This document shows positions 45,401 through 58,200 of a stretch of DNA of 64,000 bases, piece by piece. Made by a program: the position numbers and the translations under genes. The stretch is from contig SJRY01000263.1 in the NCBI GenBank assembly GCA_011319805.1, forward strand, positions 558,001 to 622,000, written 5' to 3'. The notes under the pieces are model-generated. The model was not told the origin of the DNA, ran no database searches, and saw only the letters and a list, made by a program, of their open reading frames with translations. Numbering within the stretch: position 1 is the first letter of the stretch; the number at the start of each line of letters is the position of its first letter. This DNA is from Macrocybe gigantea. Its lineage: Eukaryota; Basidiomycota; Agaricomycetes; Agaricales; Callistosporiaceae.

Positions 45401-45720
45401 CTAACGGAATCAGCACGACGCGATCAGCTGTTAGATATTGGTCGTGTAAGTACATAGTCCATTTCATCACTCATTCTCCTTGTCAATTTCCTAACATTCA
45501 GGGTGTTTATACTGCGACCGAGGTCGACAAGACGGCCGCGCCTGATAAATTGCCGACAATGCTGAGCCGCCTCAACAACTATACCGCACTTATTTCGGAG
45601 AGAATTTCGACCATTGTCCAACTTCTTCAGACCCATTCGGACTTGGATTGTCGATTTTTGGGCGTCAGGCTCTCCTTTTCGGATTTTTACCGGTCAAGGC
45701 CAAATATCCATAGGGGTTGA
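42469..45720 (+). CDS. SPC98: Gamma-tubulin complex component 3 (Spc98/GCP3)
   Basis: Component of the gamma-tubulin small complex that nucleates microtubules at the spindle pole body. The start at 42469 is MSISYPMLESLISTLVPETR. The middle regions include MVLQEYRAKS joined to LLPEADVVRDALYILQGISG by a 47-bp intron, then KYIGINVNADGNLDNALVFV. GRIP1 has RLSEVGYLYIRIRSFIQDRE and HATNLEQ-like sequence, and HYLQSQLTQYYRLIAIMESH. The later part has LHKWLFSGELHDPFSEFFVS, WQTKYQFREGMLPMFLGEQF, LKQYLMLGHGDFAEQLMETL, EIGWDVFTLEYKVDAPLDTV, YLKVFRHLWQMKRLERTLNM and a C-terminal end at 45720 (RPNIHRG). About a dozen introns. The exon structure around 42790-42960 is uncertain. Confidence 0.92.
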
Positions 45721-45850
45721 GGCGACGCACAAAGATATACAGTATACAGCATGCTGCGCTGGCAAGTTTCGATGGGACATGTGACGATGGTTCTTGCTTA
45801 CTGTCACAGAAGCAAGAGAAAATATATGGCATTATCTCTGAAGTATTCAA

Positions 45851-47636
45851 TTACAATTCATCATGACCATGAGCCGTGTTGTTTCCACCCAAAGGTACTT
45901 GAGCATGACCATCCTTAGCCAGGCCAAGAGCATTCTTTGCATGTTCCTCGATGAAGGCGACCAAACTCTCCAATGATCTATCACCGTCGTAATCAATAAA
46001 CTCGCGGGTGCCAGCGGGCTTGAATTTTAATGTTGGGAAGCCAGCGATACGGAAAGGAGCGCTGGGAGGGAGATCGTTTTCTTGCGCTTCCATCTTAGCA
46101 CTGGAAGAACGTGAGCCAAAGAGACAAGCAAGAAGCCAAAGACAGCATACATGACGAGACGATCCTTGTCCGTGGCGTACTTTTCAGCTAGGCTCTCCCA
46201 CGTAGGAGCCAGACGCTTGCAATGACCGCACCTTTGGAAAAGGTGAGTAAGAAAAAGCAGAGGCAGCAAGAAGACTATAAAGGAGTGAAACCAACCAAGA
46301 AGCATAGAATTCGACAAAGACATCCTTAGAGTCATCAAAGACGACGTCTTCAAATGTCTTGCCAACAAGGTTGTAGACTGCTTCGGATTGAACTTCTGGG
46401 ATAGGTTGGCTCTTGAGCTTAGGTTGTAGCTTGCCATCGATGTACTGTTCAACCCAACCAGAAACGGCTTCTGGGATAACATCCTCTGTTTGATCCAGAG
46501 GGTATTTGAGCTGCTTCTCAACGTTCTGGATGACGAAAGCAGGCCATTTGGCCTCCTCCAAGTTGAGAGCCTTGGCGTGGTCTCCGAATTTGATGGCATC
46601 GATCCATACAAAGTTCATCTTGGGCTTGAACTTTTGTGCGATGGGTTTGATAGCAGCGATGTGAGCATCCTTATCCTCACGGGTGGGATCGAGGAAAAGA
46701 TAGGCGAGTGGCTTCGGGCTCTGAGCGTAGATCATATAGTTGTCACCGCTGACTTCATCAATGACGGGAATGGCAAGCTCTTGCAACCATTCCTCGAGGT
46801 CCTTAACAGTGAGGGAAGAGATGGGATAGGGGTATTCCGAACGAGGCTCATCATAGGAACGGTAGACAACGATCGCGGGAGCAGAAACACCAGCAGCCTT
46901 GATAACATCCGCATCTGTAGTAAGGCCGAACAGATAGTCGTCCCTGTGTTTCTCAGCGGTCTCGCTAAATTGCGGCGCCGGCTCGCTGGTCTGGGAGGGA
47001 AGGTACGCGACGACGACAAGTTTGTCCGCTTTCTTGAACTCTTCGTGATTTTCGGCGGTGACGGGAGAAACAGCGGGAAGGGATTGTCTGAACATGTCTT
47101 TAATCTCCGAAACATGGTGCAGAAAGGAGCGGAGCATACTTGATCATGTAACTGATAATGCTGTCTGCCTTGCGTTGACCGCCGTACTCGGAGGGCTTGC
47201 CATTCTTGTATACCTTCAAGGTCCTGAAGAAGACACTTCATCTGGCGTCATGACATGTTGCAATAACAGGACATACGGATAGCCTTGGACTTCCTTTGCT
47301 TGGCACAGATCCGCTTGGTCGACGCAGTCAACGGAAGCGACAATGATGTTCTTCTCCTTCAGAGCAGTGGCGGCTTCGGCATAATGGGGAGCGAGCGCTT
47401 TGCAGTGACCACACCTGGTGGATGGCGATGTAAGGTGAAACCGGCGCACGGATGAAGAGGGAAACCTACCAAGGAGCGAAAAATTCGACAAGCATCAAAG
47501 GATTGCTGTTGACGGTCTCTTCAAAGTTGGCAGCAGTGAGCTTGAGGACATCTGGAGAGTCAAAGTTTGTTTCTTCAGCAAAAACGAGCGAGGCGAGGGC
47601 GAGAAGGCCCGCTGAGAGCTGGAGGGTCAATCGCAT
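45851..47636 (-). CDS. PDI1: Protein disulfide isomerase (ER, HDEL)
   Basis: ER-lumenal oxidoreductase and chaperone. It begins MRLTLQLSAGLLALASLVFA, a signal peptide with a cleavage site after VFA. The a domain has [20 protein letters not shown]. The b and b' domains include FGLTTDADVIKAAGVSAPAI and PLAYLFLDPTREDKDAHIAA. The a' domain has [20 protein letters not shown] and RIAGFPTLKFKP. It ends with an ER-retrieval HDEL (HGHDEL) at 45851. Both CGHC active sites are present and intact. Each is interrupted by an intron right after the Trp codon's first two bases (TG|G), in both thioredoxin domains. Five or more short GT-AG introns. Confidence 0.97.
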
Positions 47637-47860
47637 GGTTTGAGATTGAGACGCTGCAAAGGGGGCGAGGGGCTTAAATAAGTGGCCCAAGAATGGACTG
47701 ACGTGTCACCAAGGGCCTCGCTTCTGACAAACACAAGTTCGGGGACTATCCGAGCCTCCGCTTCATCCCCGGAGCATTCAACGGAGTTATGTTGTCACAA
47801 ATGTATTAGATCGTGCTAAAGCTAGTCTATATTGAAACACGTCGTCGCCGCTGATGCCAT

Positions 47861-49093
47861 CTACAACGAGCCCAGGTCGAAGTTGCTTCCCAGCGTCCTG
47901 CCACTGCTGTACACCCTCTTCTGAGCAACAAAATCCCGAGGGGGAGGGAAGTCTGACACCGGGAATCGATGCGGCCCCGCCGTCGGCGGTGGAGAATGCA
48001 CTAAAAAGAATAAAATATAGTTAGCAGACTCTTTACTTAATCCGTGTCATGGCGCACCCTTTCGAGTTGCTGTTTTGATCCCGTCAATGTTCGCCGGCGC
48101 TGATGGAACACTTTTCTTGGCAATGCTGGCGGCGATCCCATTCGCAACTGTCGAGGGCACCAGACTCGAACGCACAGCAGGCGGTGCAGGGGGCGTACTC
48201 CGCATAGGGGGGTCTATAGCCGAGACCGTGCGTGCTCGAGCTGGAATCGCAGGTGGCCCTGTAGCTTCCTTCCGCGCTGGAAGGGACGGCGTAGCTTTAA
48301 TATCTGAATTTCCGGGTGACCCTGCGCTTGACGGTCTTGGAGGGGGAGGCGGTGGCGGTGGCCTCCCAGGTGTAGCCGAAACCGACCGATTCGTAACAAT
48401 CGATGCGTGAATGCTCGATCGTGGAGGTATAGCTGGGGCAAGCCTTGAAGAAGCGGCGGACTGAGCGGGCGAAGCGCTGCGAGCGGGCAAAGGGAGAGAA
48501 GAACGTGAAGGGATCGCAGGAACGGCTCGCGACGGGATGGCTGGAGGAACGCGAGCTGGGGTAGACGCAGGGCTTGGTTCATGCGCCAGCGCAGGCCAAC
48601 GGGGCCGTGTAGGTACACTTGGGACATTTCGTGCCGGAATAGGTGGTGCGGCCCTTGAAGGTAGAGACGGAGCGGCAGGTGCAGGTTTCGGGGGTGTTGG
48701 CGCAGGCCTCACAGGAGAATGGGGTGCACTAGCGGTCGTCGATGGTGATTCTCTCTTCGGAATCGAAGGTGGCTTTCCCAAAGTAGGTTTTGCTAGAAAG
48801 TCACAAGATGGGTAGGTCGACGGGTTTGTATTCAAAAGACTGGTATATAACTCACCGAGACTGTTATGGTTTGTAGGCTTAAGCTTAGGCATGCCACCTG
48901 CAAACAGTCCTGCAAGCTGTGCTGGCCCAGCACCACCAACACCTGCTGTAGATGGTACCAACGCTGACGGCTGCCGGATGCTGGAAGATGATGGTTTGGG
49001 AGTGTCAACCATAGGAGCGCTGCGGTCATTTGTTTCCGCCTTTTTGAGCTTCTTGCCAGCTTGTATTTCTTTGAGTAGCGCGCTACTTGCCAT
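47861..49093 (-). CDS. VRP1: Verprolin/WIP-family actin regulator
   Basis: Proline-rich partner of WASP/Las17 that binds actin and promotes Arp2/3-dependent assembly at endocytic sites. The start at 49093 is MASSALLKEIQAGKKLKKAE, a WH2 (actin monomer-binding) motif with the LKK(A/V) element. A second block QLAGLFAGGMPKLKPT resembles the family's glycine-rich segment. The long central region is rich in APPIP, IPSR and PPPPPPP stretches (SH3 and profilin ligands). The last exon, from 48000 (intron 48001-48057), has HRFPVSDFPPPRDFV, the WASP-binding WIP C-terminal motif, and ends FDLGSL at 47861. An intron-like 63-nt segment (GTGAGT...CTAG, joining HNSL to AKPTLGKPP) lies near 48790-48860 and is in frame, so isoforms are possible. 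Confidence 0.92.
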
Positions 49094-49260
49094 GGTGTCG
49101 GAATAGGCACAAGATCAGCCGCAGCGACTGCCTTGTAGCATTGCTCGAAGGTGTTTGCGACCAAAGCTACAACTAAATAATAACAAATACCATCTCTAAA
49201 ACGGGTAGTCCGCGACATCTCGACAACTTTAAAGCACTCGTTCCTCCCCCAGGTGCCTTT
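49094..49260. promoter_or_regulatory. Divergent promoter, VRP1 and TRA1 (167 bp)
   Basis: The VRP1 ATG (minus) and TRA1 ATG (plus) are 167 bp apart. The interval must drive both. No clear TATA motif is seen. Confidence 0.5.
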
Positions 49261-52200
49261 ATGGCTGCCAATTCGCCCATGGAGGGTACTCCTCATCTTG
49301 CCACTACCTCAGACTTGGAAATACGTGCCGCCCGCATAGCTGATCCTAACATTGGTACGCACCACACTCGTTGTACCGTTTATACGGTTTGATGTTCAGA
49401 ACACCTGCCAATGGTTTTCGTAGACCTCAAGACGAAACATGCGGTCGCGGCAGAAATACGTGAAATGTTAGACACAGTCAGGGACATTGAGTCCGTCCGC
49501 GCCCTGCCTCTCCTCGTTCCCGCTCTCCTTGAACTCCTTCGATCTGGCGATCCTGCTTTCCTCAAAGACTCCGTCGAGTTCCAGTTTCGTCGACTCCTTC
49601 TCGAAATTATCAGCCGACTTCCAGTGAATGACGCCATACGCCCCCAAATTACCCCAATTTTCAACACTATGCTCCATATCCTCCGTCATGACAACGAAGA
49701 CAACGGTATCGCAGCCTGCAAGACACTCCTTGACCTCATACGCAACTACAAATCTCTCACCGAGGATAGTCTATCTGAGTTCGTAGCTATATTTCAAGAA
49801 GCACACAGAAACATGAAACCGCTTGTCGAACAAGTCCTTTCTGAAAACTCGGCGCTCCTAGAAGCCAACGTAGCCTTGCCTAGCATTCGTAGTTTCAAAG
49901 TCCTAGGAGAGATGGCCATGGTTATGGTCATCATGTCCCAAGCTTACCGCCCCTCTAATTTTCCTATCGTGCAATCTACTATAGCTCCTTCTTTTGAAAT
50001 GCTGGCGCTTGAGTCGCCTGCCCAAAGGAAGGCGAAAGACGACTATGAAGCAATGGGAGATGTCTGGGCAGGCATGGCGCCCACGATAGTAAATACAGGA
50101 GCATACAGCGATTTCATTCACTCGCAGATAAAGGTGAGTTTGCGTTGTCCCCAATGTTGCACTATTTCTCCAATCTGCATGCAGATATTGTCGTACCTGG
50201 CCTATGTGATGCGTTACTCGGGAGAATCAGAAGAGTCATATGGTGATACTCTCATAGTGAGCGCTTTGCGAATGTTGCAGGACTGCCCAGCGAACGGCAT
50301 TCCTCTGCGGAAGGTCCGCTCTGAGACTATATCGTGTTGAATAGTCCTGACTTGATCCACACAGGAACTAATGGTAGTGTTCCGTCACCTCATGGGAACA
50401 CCACATCGGAAGGCCCTTATTGGCCATCTCAACAAACTGTTTGACGAAAACGTTCTTCTTGGTTCGAGCGTCAGCAGCAAGGAAACTTTGAGGTGAGTGT
50501 TACAACGAAGTTGGGGTATATGTTGTAATATTCGTTCCCCATATGAAATAGAGCTGCAGTCTATACTGCTGTGGCTGACCTTGTTCACAACATTCGAACC
50601 GAACTCAGTGCAGAGCAGCTGTCCCGGATTGTACATGTCTACTCTCGAATCCTTCATAACCCTGCCCTTGGAAACAATCTTCACACGTTGTCTGCCAAGA
50701 TGATATTTGGACTCGCGGATTGCATCATAGTCAAGGAAACCCCCGCGGGCGCTGCTCGACTTTTCATGTCTATGTTTGAAATGTGTCTTGAGCGGCTTGA
50801 AGCCCTGGCGATTGTTTACGGTGATCTGGCAGGTCCGACTAGTCGGGAGAAGGGGTTGAATACCAACATAGCGGAAACGTCTATCATCGAGAAAGCTCGT
50901 CCAGTTGGCGGAGCCATCTACGCTCAAGAAAAACCCGAGGACGTTATTCATGGTTAGATAGTTACTCCTTCCCTCTGTTCTGTTTGTCACTGAGGTCTTT
51001 AGCAGAATCCCGTATGGTGTACCGCACACTTCTGCACGGTTGCCGGGTATGTCTCGCGTCCCTAAAGAGATGCGATGCCTCCGCACCCGAAGGTGATCTT
51101 ATCTTTCGTTTATTCGACGCAGCCGTTCGTTGCATGCCTTTGTTCGATCCGGAGCCAAAGCCTGGTGAACAGAACGATATAGTATACGAGTCGTTTAGCT
51201 CCGTGCTGATGGAGCTACATCCACACGTCCTTCAAGAAGTCTGGACGCACAAGATGGAATTTTTCTTCCAGTTCGCCTCAAAACGAATATCGCTTATGAA
51301 CGTTTGCCAGGCCCTCTTTACTCGAGAATCCACCTCTTCGATCTTGTTGGCCATTGTTCTAGACTTCCTAGTCGAGCGCCTTCCTCTGCTTGGCGAGTAC
51401 GACGATATGACAGCAGCCGCCACCATACGACTATTCAAGCTAGCGTTTGCGGCCGTTGCTGCCTATCCCCCTGCGAACGAGCCCATACTCGCCCATCATC
51501 TGGCGAAGCTCCTGATGGACTGTTTTCCTTTGGCCGCTAAGGCCACAAAGCCAACTAATTACTTCTTTCTCCTAAGAGCCCTCTTTCGAGCTATTGGAGG
51601 AGGCGGTGGCAAGTTCGAGCTCCTATATCAAGAGGTCTTACCTCTCCTTCCGGAGATGCTCGAAAGCCTTAATAGGCAACTTATGGCGTCCGAAGGACAC
51701 ACGAGGGATATGATTGTCGAGTTATGCCTCACCGTTCCACTTAGGTTGACTCACCTTCTTCCTCACCTGACATACTTGATGCAACCGTTAGCGCTAGCTC
51801 TGCGCGGCAGTCCAGAGTTAGTGTCGCAGGGTCTGCGCACGCTAGAACTCTGCATCGATAATTTGACCCCCGACTTCTTGGACCCGACCCTCAGCACCGT
51901 GCTCCGCGAACTTATGGAGGCTCTTCACAGTCATTTAAAGCCGTTGCCTGCAAATCATCACCCCGCGCATACAACTATCCGCATCCTAGGGAAATTAGGT
52001 GGCCGAAATCGCCGGTTACTCAACAAGGAACCTTTTCTGCAATACCGCCATCACTCAGAGCCCGCACAGCTAAGCATATCCTTTGGAGGCTCTTTAGAAA
52101 GGATAGAACTCGCACCGGTTTCAAGTCTTGCTGTTCGGACTTTGCTGAAAGGAATCCCGGCTGACAGAGTACATGCTTATGCCTTTCTGGAAAATTCGAT

Positions 52201-55200
52201 GTCGGCTATGGTTCACGAGGTACGTGACATCGCCATATGGAGGACAAGTACTCATGCCCATCTTTAGGGTATCCAAGGCCGTAATAGAGAAGAGAATTTT
52301 AGCCTTCTTCTGGAAGGTCTCTTTGACGCCTTGTACATACCTTCCTTTGCTCCTCAAGCAGAGTCGTTCATCCGACAACTTGCTCAAGCAACTTTTGAAT
52401 TCGAAATTCGACGTGGGCAGTCGCGAACGCCCGGCTCGAGACATTCACCGAGTCCCCTTCTTTCCTGCTGTCTCGAGACAATTCCTCACGCTTTAACTCG
52501 CGATCAATCTGATCACTCAACTAAAGGCCAAGAAGCTGTTTCTCATGTCATCAACGACCTCGTTGCCATGAATCAACAACCTAACATTACTATTCAAGAT
52601 CTCATGCCGATTCTTCACCAGATCGCAAATCGATTCACTGCATTATGCTTAGGCGACTCGTGGGCGCACAAGAAGGCAGGTGCTTCAGGAATCAGAATAA
52701 TGACAGGGACGCCTGTCTTGGGCATTCGTTGGATATCCGATCGCGAGGTGGATCTCGTTCGGACGCTGCTTCATATCTTGAAGGACCTTCCGAAGGACCT
52801 ACCCCGTGATGTGGACGATATTATCGATGTCATCACCAGCGTCTTGAAAATGAGTAATTCAAACCTTGACTTGCAAGTCGAAGGTTCGACAACGGCGCGA
52901 AACAAAATTGTTCACCTTGCTGGCATATTTTTCCCCGAGCTTCAAAGTTCCAATTCTATAGTCAGACGGGCGGCCCAAACATCTCTAGACGTCCTAGTCA
53001 GCTTAAGCGGGAGGCCTGCGACAGAGTTACTGATGCCACATCGTGATCGTATGTTGGCCAGCATTTATACAAAACCACTCCGCGCTCTTCCATTTCCGAA
53101 ACAAATTGGCATGATCGAAGCTATCAGATATTGCATCAGCCTCGACCCGCCTTTCGTCGAATTAAACGATGAGCTTCTCCGCCTTCTGCATGAGGCGCTG
53201 GCCCTCGCAGATGCAGACGACGCTGCTCTCCTCGGACGTGTCGTGGTTCGGCAGAATCTGTTGGAAGTCACCAAGCTCCGTGTCGCGTGCATCAAACTTT
53301 TGACTGCCTCCATGCCTTTAACGGATTTCTTCCAGAAACAGCACCAAACCCGCCAGAGGTATGTCAAGACTTCGAGAGGCATTCGGTTTAGTGTCCTAAT
53401 CTTCCCACCCTAGGGTCACCAGCGTTTACTTCAAATCCCTGTATTCCTCCTCCGCCGAAGTAAAAGACGTTGCACATGAAGGTCTGCGCATGGTTTTGAC
53501 CCATCAAAGCCGCCTTCCCAAAGAGCTTCTGCAAACCGGACTGCGGCCAATTCTCATGAACCTCGCGGACCCGAAGCGGCTCTCTGTTCCTGGTTTAGAA
53601 GGACTTGCGCGTTTGTTAGAACTGCTAACTAACTATTTCAAAGTTGAAATTGGCCACAAGCTCCTGGACCATTTCCGCATCGTCGCCGATCCGCAGCTGC
53701 TGTCCGATACCACCAAAAATCCGTTGTCAAGTGCCGAAAATATCACGAAGCTTGTTCGCCTAGCCAATATATTTCACCTCTTGCCGTCAGCAGCCAACAT
53801 CTTTCTGGAAAACTTTGTCAATGCCATTGTTCAGACAGAGTCACAGCTCCACTTCTCTACTGAAAGCCCATTCTCAGAGCCACTGGCAAAATACCTTGAC
53901 CGCTATCCTGTAGAAGGGATCGACTTTTTCATTCAAAACATGAGTTTTCCACGTCATCTACGCACCCTACGGAGCATTCTCCGTGCCAGGCTAGCCCCAA
54001 ACCTCGAGCGTGAATTAACCTCCCGGACTCCATATATCGTCGCACAGTTCCTCCAGCACAAGGAGAACATCCAGATTGCCCCTACTTTATTGCTGTTCCG
54101 TGATATGGCGCAATCGCTACGCTACTGGCTAACAGAGAACAACTTTGTCCTGGACGCCCTAGTGGATATTTGGCGTTCTGAGCCCGCCCAGCCAGAACAA
54201 GCCGCGGCCGTGATGCCTGAAGTGATTGAAAGGCATAATCTCATCCTAGATATCTTCATGGAAGCTCTATCCCAGTCATCGCGCATTGACCTGCTCTTTG
54301 AAATGGTGTCTATCTTCACCCGAGGTTTAGCAATGGACATCATCCACGTTATCCGTTTCCTGTATCACCACGTCGCTTTCCGGACAGACACCATATTCCG
54401 GCGCAATGTGCTTATGCGGTTCCTTCCCTGGTTCGATGATTCTTCCGTTTCCTGGTCTCAAAAGGCCTCGTTCATTCGATATATCGTTACTCCTACCCTT
54501 TTGGTCCACGCTAGCCGCAAAACTACCGACGGCAAACTGATCGGCAGGGATTTCGTCAGTGCGATCAACACTTCGATCTGGAGCAAATTTTCCGAGTCCG
54601 GCCCCTTCTCTGGCACTGACGACATGTTCAAGATCGAAATCCTTCATCTCACGACGGTCATGGTGCACCACTACTCCGACCTGCTTGAAGACGCTAGGAA
54701 AGAGATCATCAAGGGAGCCTGGTTCCATATCACGAATTCAGACGATATGATTGTCAAGCAAACTGCGTATCTACTGGCAGCCCGTTTCTTCGCTGCGTAC
54801 GCTACTCCACCAAAAATGGTCTTGAGGGCATGGACAGGCCTGCTTCGATCCCCTCATTCAGAAGGAAAGCCTCATGTGCGCCAAGAGGCCCTTGCAACTT
54901 TAGCTCCTTCTCTGCCTCGCTCGGACACCGGGGAAGTCGGTCATCCCCAATGGGCCAAGACGACGCGCCGGTTGCTCGCAGAGGAAGGCATCGCACAGAT
55001 GATTGCCATTTATCACCTTATAATCAAACAGCCGAGTCTCTTTTACCCCGTTCGCTCACTCTTTATTCCGCATATGGCAAACTCCCTCAACAAACTAGGG
55101 ATGTCCGCGTCTTCCAACTTTGAGACGAGATTGTTATCCATTGACATCCTTCAAGTCATCTTCAACTGGGAAGAGCAAGCGAATCAAGAGCTGCGTTCTT

Positions 55201-58200
55201 CCAATAGTACTTCCAACGATTCCGTCTGGTTGACCCCACTCGGCTTTCGCGAAAACATGGTCAGCTATCTAGTGAGATTGGCGACCATGCACCATGAACA
55301 ACCTGCACGGGTAACTCTTCTTCCCCGAGCACTGTCCTTACTGCAGATGCTGGTCGGTCCGAGCGGATGGACAGATGTCACTGTCGGATTACGGTTCTTT
55401 TCGCGGGCCCTTGAGCAGGTGTGTTTGTGACATGTTTGGGCATAGTACGCCAGTCTCACGTTTATCTCCATCTAGAACGAATTGAACAGCGAAACTGCCA
55501 TCGGCCAAGCACTTGCAGCTGCGAAAGTGCTGCATGTTATCACGAAAGAACAAAGTGACTCTTGGTACAGCAGCAATGCAGTCATCCTTCAAAAACTTGT
55601 GCAAAAAGGCCTGACTAGCGAAGACTACGGACTACAAGATGCTTTGCACCCCATTTTTGATCATCTCATTCGATTATATCCACTTCCGAAAGAAGATGAA
55701 GACTCAAAAGGCGAGCATTCAGAATTCCATACTTTTGTATACTCCGCAATCAATGAAGGGCTGCGGAATTCCACGTCTTTGCGAGGAATATTGTTGATGT
55801 TGAAGTCGGTGGTGCGCGCTGTTCCCGAGCGCATAGAGGCTTTTGTGGCTGGTCTCATGAAGCTCATGAGCAAACTAGCCAAAGACCATGTACAGGCCTC
55901 CGCAAACTCCTCTGCTGGGCACGAAAATAGCGTTCGACTGCTCGTTGCGACCCTGGACATCTTCCAATCCTCTATGTCTTTCCTCGGAGAACATCGCCGC
56001 TATTTATTGTCCACGCTTGTAGTCCTTGCGGAAAAATCGCGGAATGCCTATCTATGCCGTTACATGCTGGATCTGGCCAAGTCATGGTGTCAGCCACGGC
56101 AAGAAGTTTATCCGACCATGAAAGAGAAGGCCAACTTTTTGCAGAAGATGGTTTCTTATGAAGGCCGGCATGATGCTCTTTACCAATCTTACCTCGAGTT
56201 GATCTACGAAATCTACACGGACCCATCGTTGCGCCGTAGTGACTTGACGGTTCGCCTTGAACACTCTTTCCTTCTTGGTTGCCGAGCGAAAGACCCATCG
56301 CTTCGGGAACGATTCATGGATCTGTTAGACTCCAGCATTCCCCGTTCTCTTTTCAACCGTTTGACCTACATCTTGGGAGTGCAGAGTTGGGATGCACTTG
56401 CAGATCAAAATTGGATATGTCTGGCGTTGCATCTCGTTCTGGGCGCTGCAGATATCGATGTTGTGATGTCACATGATCGATGGCCTGGATCCCCAATTGT
56501 TCGTCCCAAAACCCAGTCCGTTGTTCGACCTATCCAACGATTGCTCTTCCTTGATCCTCAAATCGCACATAAGATGTGGATTTCCTTGTTCCCTGTTGCA
56601 TGGAATTGTTTGAGTCGCAGAGAGCAGTCAGATATCACCCATCATATGATCAACTTGCTGGCAAAAGAATACCACATCAGACAGGCTCATATGCGACCGA
56701 ATGTCATACAGACGCTCTTGGCTGGAATTCATGCATGTTCTCCCCCTATGATTCTGCCACCACATCTGATCAAGTACTTGGCAAAAACGTTTGGCGCATG
56801 GCATACTGCGCTTGAGATTCTCGGAATGTCGCTGGAGAATATGAAAGAGGACGAGCCACTGATCCGCGATTACGTTTACGATTCTCTGGCAGATGTCTAC
56901 GCAGAACTAGCGGAGGAAGACATGTTTTATGGCCTGTGGAGAAGGAGGTCCCTCCATCTGGAGACCAATGTCGCACTCTCTCTCGAACAAAATGGCTTGT
57001 GGGAGCAAGCGTTGGCTGCTTACGAGGCTGCTCAAAACAAGTCGCGTGCAGGAACCATCGCTTTTTCGGAAGCAGAGTATTGTTTATGGGAAGATCATTG
57101 GATTCTCGCCGCAGAAAAACTCCAACACTGGGATCTTCTGTACGATCTAGCGAAAAGCGAAGGAAACTACGAGTTGATGCTCGAAAGCGCTTGGAGGACG
57201 AAGGAATGGGCCGAAAACAAAGAGGTTCTGGAAGAGCAAATCAGCCAATTACCTGAAGTGCCGACACCGCGAAGGAGAGTTTTTGAAGCGTTCATTGCTC
57301 TGTTAAAAACCCCAGCTGCGCTAGATAAGAACGTAGAATTCACGAAAATCTTGGAAGATGCCATGCAACTTTCGCTGCGTAAATGGGTTGGCCTTCCACC
57401 TCACCTCTCTGCTGCTCATGTTCCTTTACTCCAACACTTTCAACAATTCGTGGAGCTGCAGGAAGCCGTTCAAATCTTTGGATCTTTGTCACAGACGAAT
57501 GCTCAGAACCTGGAGAAGAAATCTTCGGAGCTCAAGATGGTCTTGCAAGCATGGCGGGAAAGATTGCCCAACATCCACGATGATATCAGCATATGGAGCG
57601 ATCTCGTCGCCTGGAGACAAAACGTCTTCCACTCGATAAACAAAGCTTATATTCCAATCATCAATGGAACTGGCCAAGGAGCAAATACTGCGGCGAACAA
57701 CACCAATACATACGGATACAGAGGATACCACGAGACGGCTTGGATCATCAACCGCTTTGCCCACGTTGCACGCAAACACGACCTACTTGATGTGTGTTTC
57801 ACCTATTTGACGAAAATCTACACTTTGCCCAACATCGAGATTTCGGAAGCATTCCTCAAACTTCGGGAGCAAGCTCGTTGCCATTACCAGAAGCCTAACG
57901 ATCTTCAAGCAGGATTGGAGGTGATAAACAATACCAACCTCATGTTCTTTTCCAATTCGCAAAAGGCAGAGTTCTATACTCTAAAGGGCATGTTCCACGC
58001 TCGGTTTGGCCGAAATGAAGAAGCAAATATAGCCTTCGGTCAAGCCGTACAGTTGGACATGGCGCAAGCGAAAGCTTGGGCGGAATGGGGCCGTTTCAAC
58101 GACCGTATGTTCAAGGAATCGCCACAAGACTTATCTCATGCCGCAAACGCCGTTAGTTGCTATCTGCAAGCCGCGGGGCAACACAAAAACAGCAAAAGTC

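Noticed and set aside
46490..47143. Open frame of 217 codons on the plus strand
   Set aside because: It is antisense to the clearly conserved PDI gene and shows no recognisable domain.
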